From positions 13,826,372 through 13,890,371 of the forward strand of contig CM119271.1 of assembly GCA_051294375.1 (NCBI GenBank): a stretch of 64,000 nucleotides of DNA. Direction: 5' to 3'. Shown in pieces: positions 53,601 to 64,000 of the stretch (positions are counted from its first letter, which is position 1; each line of letters opens with the position of its first letter). Under the pieces are notes generated by a model, which was given only the letters and a program-made list of their open reading frames with translations, made no database searches and had not been told where the DNA came from. Source of the DNA: Paraspadella gotoi (Eukaryota > Chaetognatha). Made by a program: the position numbers and the translations under genes.

Positions 53601-53924
53601 GTTCGCTCCATGAGAGGCTGAACGAAATTATCGCAAAGATCGAGATTGGCCGTAAAAATTGTGCTTCTGTTTTCATGAGTTGAACATTGACATTGTTCCG
53701 AATTCATTTAAACTACCGTAACCGATCTGTAAGCATTAGCATCATGATCGCGTGTGCATCCCATAGCTCCGAAGCTTGGGTCCGCAAAATTCTATCTCCG
53801 TCGAATCTGCCCATGCGAAGTGCATGACGTTCGCCTTTCTCTATTCCGTCACGCAAACTCTTAATGGTCGATGGTCTTGTGTTTTCGGATCTTTACCTGA
53901 CACGAAGCCGATGATATCCGCCAT
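50642..53924 (-). CDS. Long coiled-coil protein, family not recognised
   Basis: Exons in coding order on the minus strand: 53924-53904, 53859-53717, 53666-53548, 53359-52795, 52682-52538, 52095-51997, 51938-51828, 51730-51584, 51506-51252, 51182-51024, 50944-50642 (about 688 residues). Apart from a 100-residue N-terminus, most of it is predicted coiled coil: a Glu/Lys/Arg block near residues 165-245, then regular heptad-like sequence (KLQEAESNWKRLEKTKAMMD, LATIESMCSNLQKKKQTVKG). The tail after ENEWLKGMLEIVKK is Ser/Thr-rich and unstructured. Such layout is common in centrosomal and ciliary proteins, but I have no family match. One donor is CAG|GCGAGT (GC-AG, at 52537), fixed by frame. The first exon (21 bases, 44-base intron) is the least certain part; an ATG at 53707 in the intron is not used. 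Confidence 0.72.
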
Positions 53925-54414
53925 CTAGAGTGTCTTTTCTATTTTCGAAAAAGAAAATGGCAAAATATTAAATACTATGTTAATATTATTAATATTACTA
54001 TTATTAGTTAATTAATAATATAATAATTTATAATATTATAATAATATTATATATATTAACTTATTATATATATTAAACCACCATAGCCTGTCCAAAGTCA
54101 GGGGCAAGATAGCTTATTTATTAAATGAATGGATAATTTTTATATTGGTTGTACCAATTTCATAATATAATGATAATAATTAATAATAATTATTAATAAT
54201 GTTTACTTCAATATTAATAAGATTTTTTTAAAAAGTTCTGTATCCTCTAATTTACGTGGATTTGTCCGATAAAGGAACATTTTTATTTTATTCTCCCGCA
54301 GACATCATCTCTTTAAAACGCGCGTCGTATCGACACTCGAAAATCTCCTCGTCCAAATCGACGTCAGCCTCGTTAATTTATTATAATTTATAAAACAACG
54401 AAAAAACTCTTCCC
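53925..54414. other. Divergent promoter region
   Basis: 490 bases between the start of the minus-strand coiled-coil gene and the plus-strand zinc-finger gene. Very AT-rich, with alternating TAATATTA strings and the second copy of the short shared repeat. Confidence 0.55.
54087..54140 (+). repeat. Short shared repeat, copy 2
   Basis: Matches 42218-42268 (GTCCAAAGTCAGGGGCAAGA, then CTTATTTATTAAATGAATGG). Confidence 0.7.
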
Positions 54415-55304
54415 ATGACCCCGTCGACTCTTTTCTTCTTGAAGCGCCTCGTCCGCGACATGAGGCAGTGCGTTCTCGAGGAAGACCTGAACCGCTTGAA
54501 GCGTCTCGTCCGCAGACTAGAGAGACGAATCGAAGAGGACGAAGCGACGATAGAGACGAGCGACGATGATTCGGCGGCGATCGAAGAGTCGACGAGGGAC
54601 TTGGAGAGGATCAAAGATGATGATGATGATGATCTTGACTCCTCGCTCTCCCCCACAGACGGTAATACCAAAGAAGACTCGTCATTCTTTCTCCCTCCCG
54701 AGTTGCTCGTCAACGATCGCCCCGAAAGGGAATCTCTCAAACGATGCGACGATTGCGGCAGGAGCTTCAACAAGCCTTCTCAGTTGAAGCAGCACGTCTT
54801 CATCAAGCATCGTGGCGGGGCTCTCGCCAAGCAGGTCTGCCCTCGATGCGGACGCGCCTTCGAGGCCAAGTACCTCGTCGCTCACATCGCCGCCGTCCAC
54901 GAGGGGCGCCGATTTTCTTGCGACGCCTGCGACAAGTCCTTCGCCACTCGCAGCGTTCTCAACAAGCACCGCCGCGCCGTCCACGCGGGAAGACGCTTCA
55001 GCTGCAGGGAGTGCCCCAAGTCGTTCGTCAGCAAGTGGGGATTGGAGGTGCATTTCGGGAGGGATCACGAGAAGAGGAGTTTCGCCTGTGATTTGTGCCA
55101 GAGGTAAATGAAATGGGGATATTAATTTTGTTTAATGTTTCAAAATTAATCAATACATTGTTATCATTGATAAATTTGTATTGGGTGCAGCATCCTTAAA
55201 ACAGAAACGCTGCTCAAGCGTCACAAGAAGACGGTTCACGAAAAGATTAGATTCGCTTGTCAAACCTGTTCCGCTTCCTTCACTCAAAAATCGCAACTCA
55301 AGTA

Positions 55305-55340
<36 letters not shown>

Positions 55341-55684
55341 GTGATTTTCTATGTGCTTTTAATTCATTGATTGAGAGAAATAAACATTAAACCTTCTTCC
55401 CTTTTACTTCTCCCTTTCTTCAGCTATCACTCCCGCTTAAAGCACGGCGATGCTGGTTCCCGCTTTGCCTGCGACAAATGTAACAAGGTGATTTTGTTTA
55501 GTTAACAAACATTATTATTATTATTATTCCACTATTTATGTCAATATTTTCGGGCAATGTTTAGGTGTTCGTGATTCCGTGGAAGATGCGTCGTCACGAA
55601 GCGAAATGCGCGTCGGCGTCGACGGAGACCGGATACGCGGAGATCGCCGCCTCGCTCGCCGAGACCAATCAGTTGCCGGACTGA
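54415..55684 (+). CDS. Seven-finger C2H2 zinc-finger protein
   Basis: Exons: 54415-55103, 55191-55301, 55424-55487, 55565-55684 (327 residues). The N-terminal ~95 residues are charged, with a helical-looking repeat (FLKRLVRDMRQC, LNRLKRLVRRLERR) and an Asp run. Fingers follow from about residue 110: CDDC, CPRC, CDAC, CREC, CDLC (split by intron 1), CQTC (split by intron 2) and CDKC (split by intron 3). The last finger ends H-x3-C instead of H. Linkers such as HEGRRFSC and HEKRSFAC differ from TGEKP. Spacings resemble those of the gene at the left end of the window, so the two may belong to one lineage-expanded family (inference). A nuclear DNA-binding role is likely; targets unknown. Confidence 0.87.
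55312..55335 (+). repeat. (GA)n microsatellite
   Basis: GA dinucleotide run a few bases into intron 2 of the seven-finger gene. Confidence 0.9.
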
Positions 55685-55970
55685 AATTACCAAATCTCAT
55701 CTCATTTTTTTCATCTTTTTATCGTTATAATATTCTTTATTTATGTTTTCGGATGTATTTTTACATTACTCTTTTGTTTGTTTTCTTTTTTTTAATTTGC
55801 AGTGTTTTCGTTATGAGTTTCAAGTTATCTCGATGGTAAAAAAAAAAAACACAACAAAAACCTAATTAGTTCATAGATCAAAGAAAAAAACAATTGTAGG
55901 ACATTTTTAGAAACGAACAAAAAAAACAAACAAAGAAATAGAAACAAAGGCAAAAAAAAAAAATAATACT

Positions 55971-57367
55971 ATGGAAACTAATACGATGGAAAACTTCAAG
56001 TGGATCCTGAAAAACGGAGACATCGACGAAGTGAAACAATTCGTCGAGGAAAACAAAGTCGACGTCAATCAGGTAAGATTGACCACAAAGGAGACCACAA
56101 GGAGACGACAGAGAGTCCACACCACGACTTTAATTTCGTTTGTGCGAAAACTGTATCTAATATCTTGTGGATTTTATGGCGACGTGTCTTTTGATGCGTT
56201 CTTGTAATGTCTTGGTGGTGATGATCTCCGATACTAAAGCGCGATTCATACTAACCCCTTTTAGCGATAAAGATGCTGCAGATAGTCATGCAAATCTTCG
56301 TCAAATCCTCGATGTGTTTTGATTTAAGAGGATTTTGTCTTCCCAGGACGTCGACGGACGCCGCCCGCTCCACTACGCGTCCGACTTCGGTCACGTTAAA
56401 GTCGTTGAGTTCCTTTTGTCCAAAGGCGCGGAGACGAACGTCACCGACAAACACGACCTCACGCCGCTCCTCGCCGCCATCTACGAAGGTTGTTTAATAA
56501 TATTAAATTAATAATATTAATAATATTGATAGCTAAATAAACTTTTTAATTCATGAATGAAATTGGATAAATGTCCTTTTAAACTCTCACGCAACTTTAG
56601 GAAGTAAAAATTAAAAGACAAAAAAATTGAGATTGATCGGATTAAACTATAAACGGGTGGAAATTTGGGAATAACTTTAAATTTCTTCTCGATATTTCGA
56701 GTTGAAGATTAAGCTTAATTAATTAATTAATTAAAGGACAGAAGAAAAAAATATATGTATTCGAAAGTCAGCTGGAATGAAAAAAAAATATTAAACGGGT
56801 GACGGAACTGCGACGAAATATTCGCTCATTCCTTAAAGATAAATGGTAATTGGATTAAACCGATTTATTAAACGAAGAATCACTGACGAAACTATTTCGG
56901 GCGATTGCGTCAGCTGCGCGCGGAATTAACTTGGAATCTGAAAGAACGAAAAGAGAAAAGAAAACGTGTTTTTTGTCATTCGTTAGCTATTATCGTTCGG
57001 GATTTTTGTCGAGAAAAATGTTTTTTTTTATCAGCGTGCAGGGCGATCGGTTATTTCAGGTTTTTAACGAAAAAAAAAAAAGCTTTTTATTTCAGACTGA
57101 ATTAATTAACTAAAAGCATTGGGATTGAATCAACATTTTTGAAATAATTTGAATTTGGTATATAACTACAAAACAATTTTTTCAAAAATAAAATTACATC
57201 GAGTTTAAATTAAATCGGTCGACCTCTGAATTTCGTCTCCAACAGGCCACACCGAGGTGGTCGGCCTCATGCTCCGAAACGGCGCCGACAAAAACCTGCG
57301 GGCGCCGGACGGCGCCTCTTACCGCGACGCCGCCGAAAAGGAGGAGATCAAATCGTTGCTCGCGTGA
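55971..57367 (+). CDS. MTPN: Myotrophin (ankyrin-repeat protein V-1)
   Basis: Myotrophin is a small cytosolic ankyrin protein that binds actin capping protein and inhibits barbed-end capping. Exons: 55971-56072, 56347-56488, 57246-57367 (121 residues; vertebrates 118). Four ankyrin-type units are visible: FKWILKNGDIDEVKQFVEEN, RRPLHYASDFGHVKVVEFLL, LTPLLAAIYEGHTEVVGLML and a short terminal unit ending EIKSLLA. The order and spacing match myotrophin closely (WALKNGDLDEVKDYV, PLHYAADCGQ, ITPLLSAVYEGH). Intron 2 is 757 bases, long for this window. AATAAA at 57427-57432 is a likely poly(A) signal. Confidence 0.94.
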
Positions 57368-58765
57368 AGTGAGGCGCCAATTTCCGTTGCCATGACGATC
57401 GAAAAGGTGTGAGACCAAGTCGTGAGAATAAAAAACAGACTCAGAAGAGAGAGAAAAAGACTTGACGCGATTTTTGGCTAATGAAATAATTGGTTTTACT
57501 TACTTGGCAATCAGCGCCGAAAATAATATATATTGATTAGTAATTTTTTTTTTTTTTTTTTTTCTTATCCTTTTTGGTGATGGTTGCCTGTCAGAAAAAT
57601 AAAACTTAGACCGAATTAAACATTTTAAAAGCGGTTTCGATTTGATTTTTTGGCCAAAGATAGACTTCGGACTTTGGACCATTTTTTTCTTTGTAATATT
57701 TTTTCTTACTTTTTTGACGTTTTTGCTCAAAATTTAATTGTTTCGCTTGTCTCTATGTGATATACTTTCCTGTAATAAAAGGTGTAATTTGTTTTCTTTC
57801 TAAACTAAGCATACGCTTCTTTCAAAGTTGTACAATGAAGTCCTCCTTAATTATTAATTAACCATATTATTTTCCTTTGAGTTTAATATAAATGTTAATT
57901 TTCTTCGCTTCACTCGCTATTAATTCAGCCGAATTTAAATGAGATAATATTTTCTTTAAATTAAGTGTTGAGTTATACTTCCGACGTCATCCAAATACGA
58001 TAAATTTAGTCGCTTCTAGAATGTTACATAATTTTTACAACAAACTAATTGTGTTTTGAAAATTAATCATTGCAAAAAGAAACGGACTAGGATACTATCA
58101 TTTTCATTATCCCCGTCCGTCTCATTTTTCCGGAATGCATATCTCTTCCTTTCTCCTTAATCAATCCAAATTTATTGCCGTTATTTGAAAAAAGCGCTTT
58201 TTTTGTGACAAAAATTTTTGCGTGATCATTCCAACTTTCCCATGGACCCTCTCCTACTATCGGAGGGAAGGGGGAGAAACTGTGACCCGTGCCCTGTCAA
58301 ATTTCTTCAATCGTGAATTCCGTGCCTTCTCTCTTTTACGTCCCGGCTATATAGGGGGGTGTATATTTTTCGGTTTAATAAACAAAAATTATTTACGATT
58401 TTAATTATGGAATCAAACGCTTTTACGAAGTCAGGGGGGGGATTCGTGATCTCAGAAAAACGTACAATCCCGTAAATTTCTTTTAATAAACCAAACTTTA
58501 ATTTTTTTCTGTTTCATGGTTTCGTTGCAATATTGTTACTTCAACTTTTTTTTTTTTTGGTCTTCCCTCGGACAAAATATTTTTATTCCAAAATATTGAA
58601 TTTAAAAATTCATTTTGCTTTTTACTTTTTATAAAAAGCTTGATTTTTTTTTATTCGCCTAATTTTTCTTTTCCAATTCCTTCAGACTATTTAAGAGTTT
58701 TAGATTTAACTGAAAAATCCAGTCTCAAAAACTTTTGGACCTTCGTGACAATTTTTTTTATAAAA
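57368..58765. other. Intergenic, 1.4 kb, nothing coding seen
   Basis: AT-rich with long poly-T tracts (57548-57563 and 58541-58558). It contains the MTPN 3'UTR and the 5' flank of the glutaminyl-tRNA synthetase gene. No RNA gene or element recognised. Confidence 0.55.
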
Positions 58766-61741
<2,976 letters not shown>

Positions 61742-62167
61742 GTAAGTTCCTCAATCACAGATTAACGATTTGAGTTTCTGAACCTGATTTTCATTTCTCG
61801 TTTAAATGTTTTGGTTTAACGACTGCTATTTTTTAAGAATGTGTATTACTATTAGCCTTTGTATTTCTTTCTTTAGTCCTCCAGGACCTTTCTCATTTAG
61901 ATATATTTAATCGTCTTTTGATTTGAAGAAGGAAAACCCTAAAATTTAGCTTAAAAAATTTTAATTCTTAATAATGACAATTATTTTAAAAAACAATAAA
62001 ATAAGGAAGAGATTGTTTTAACTTAAAGTAAAAATATGTAAAACTTATTCGAGCAAGCTTTTTCTCCATGATTAGAATAAAGAACGAAATTGTGCCGTCC
62101 GTCACTATTTTCTAGTGTTCAAGACCACGGCTGCGTTTATCTAAATATTCCCATCTTTTCGGCGTCC
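61742..62167. other. Convergent spacer after the truncated GlnRS
   Basis: AT-rich sequence between the last recognisable GlnRS exon and the helicase stop. No further GlnRS exon was found on either strand. AATAAA at about 61995. Confidence 0.6.

Positions 62168-64000
<1,833 letters not shown>

Noticed and set aside
53522-53707. Possible start of the coiled-coil gene at an ATG at 53707 (minus strand)
   Set aside because: A better model splices 53717-53859 to 53666 with GT-AG ends and continuous open coding sequence; the ATG then lies in a 50-base intron.

Overview
This is a gene-dense stretch of eukaryotic nuclear DNA holding about 20 protein-coding genes in 64 kb. Almost all genes are split by short GT-AG introns, mostly 40-250 bases. 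The gene set points to a ciliated animal: OFD1, a tektin, an XXYLT1-type xylosyltransferase, TAF6, IRE1, syntaxin-5, MAEA, TMEM41A, TMEM50, myotrophin, a C-clamp protein and several C2H2 zinc-finger proteins. The compact introns and mixed GC content would fit an early-branching or otherwise compact invertebrate such as a sponge, but the sequence alone does not settle that. There are no bacterial features.

Layout from left to right. 1-969 is the 3' end of a zinc-finger gene. 1736-4869 is an orphan disordered protein with a C-terminal cysteine/histidine cluster. 5554-9803 is OFD1. 10031-15155 is a 15-finger C2H2 protein. 15427-16575 is TMEM41A. 17309-20926 is an unusual protein with four C-clamp domains. 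22331-27144 is the unfolded-protein-response sensor IRE1. 27680-29247 is XXYLT1-like. 29794-30658 is TMEM50. 31381-34407 is TAF6. 34728-37082 is MAEA. 38050-40874 is syntaxin-5. 41342-44305 and 45055-47169 are tandem transmembrane metallophosphoesterases. 47698-50003 is a divergent tektin. All of these lie on the plus strand.

The right end mixes strands: a coiled-coil protein (minus, 50642-53924), a seven-finger C2H2 protein (54415-55684), myotrophin (55971-57367), a glutaminyl-tRNA synthetase gene that stops being recognisable just after its HIGH motif (58766-61741), and the C-terminal part of a DHX8/PRP22-like DEAH helicase (minus, from 62168 past the window edge).

The exon models were built by hand from reading frame, splice dinucleotides and protein-family similarity. 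Within each complete gene the exon lengths sum to a multiple of three. No operon-like functional grouping is evident. Shared themes are ciliary or centriolar parts (OFD1, tektin, perhaps the coiled-coil gene) and secretory-pathway or ER proteins (IRE1, TMEM41A, XXYLT1, TMEM50, STX5), which may be coincidence.

The non-coding part is informative. It includes a 1.27-kb nested foldback element, a short octamer-bearing repeat in five introns, two copies of a ~200-bp interspersed repeat, several minisatellites, GC-AG introns, ultra-short introns, and a tandem duplication spanning a splice donor inside the IRE1 kinase.
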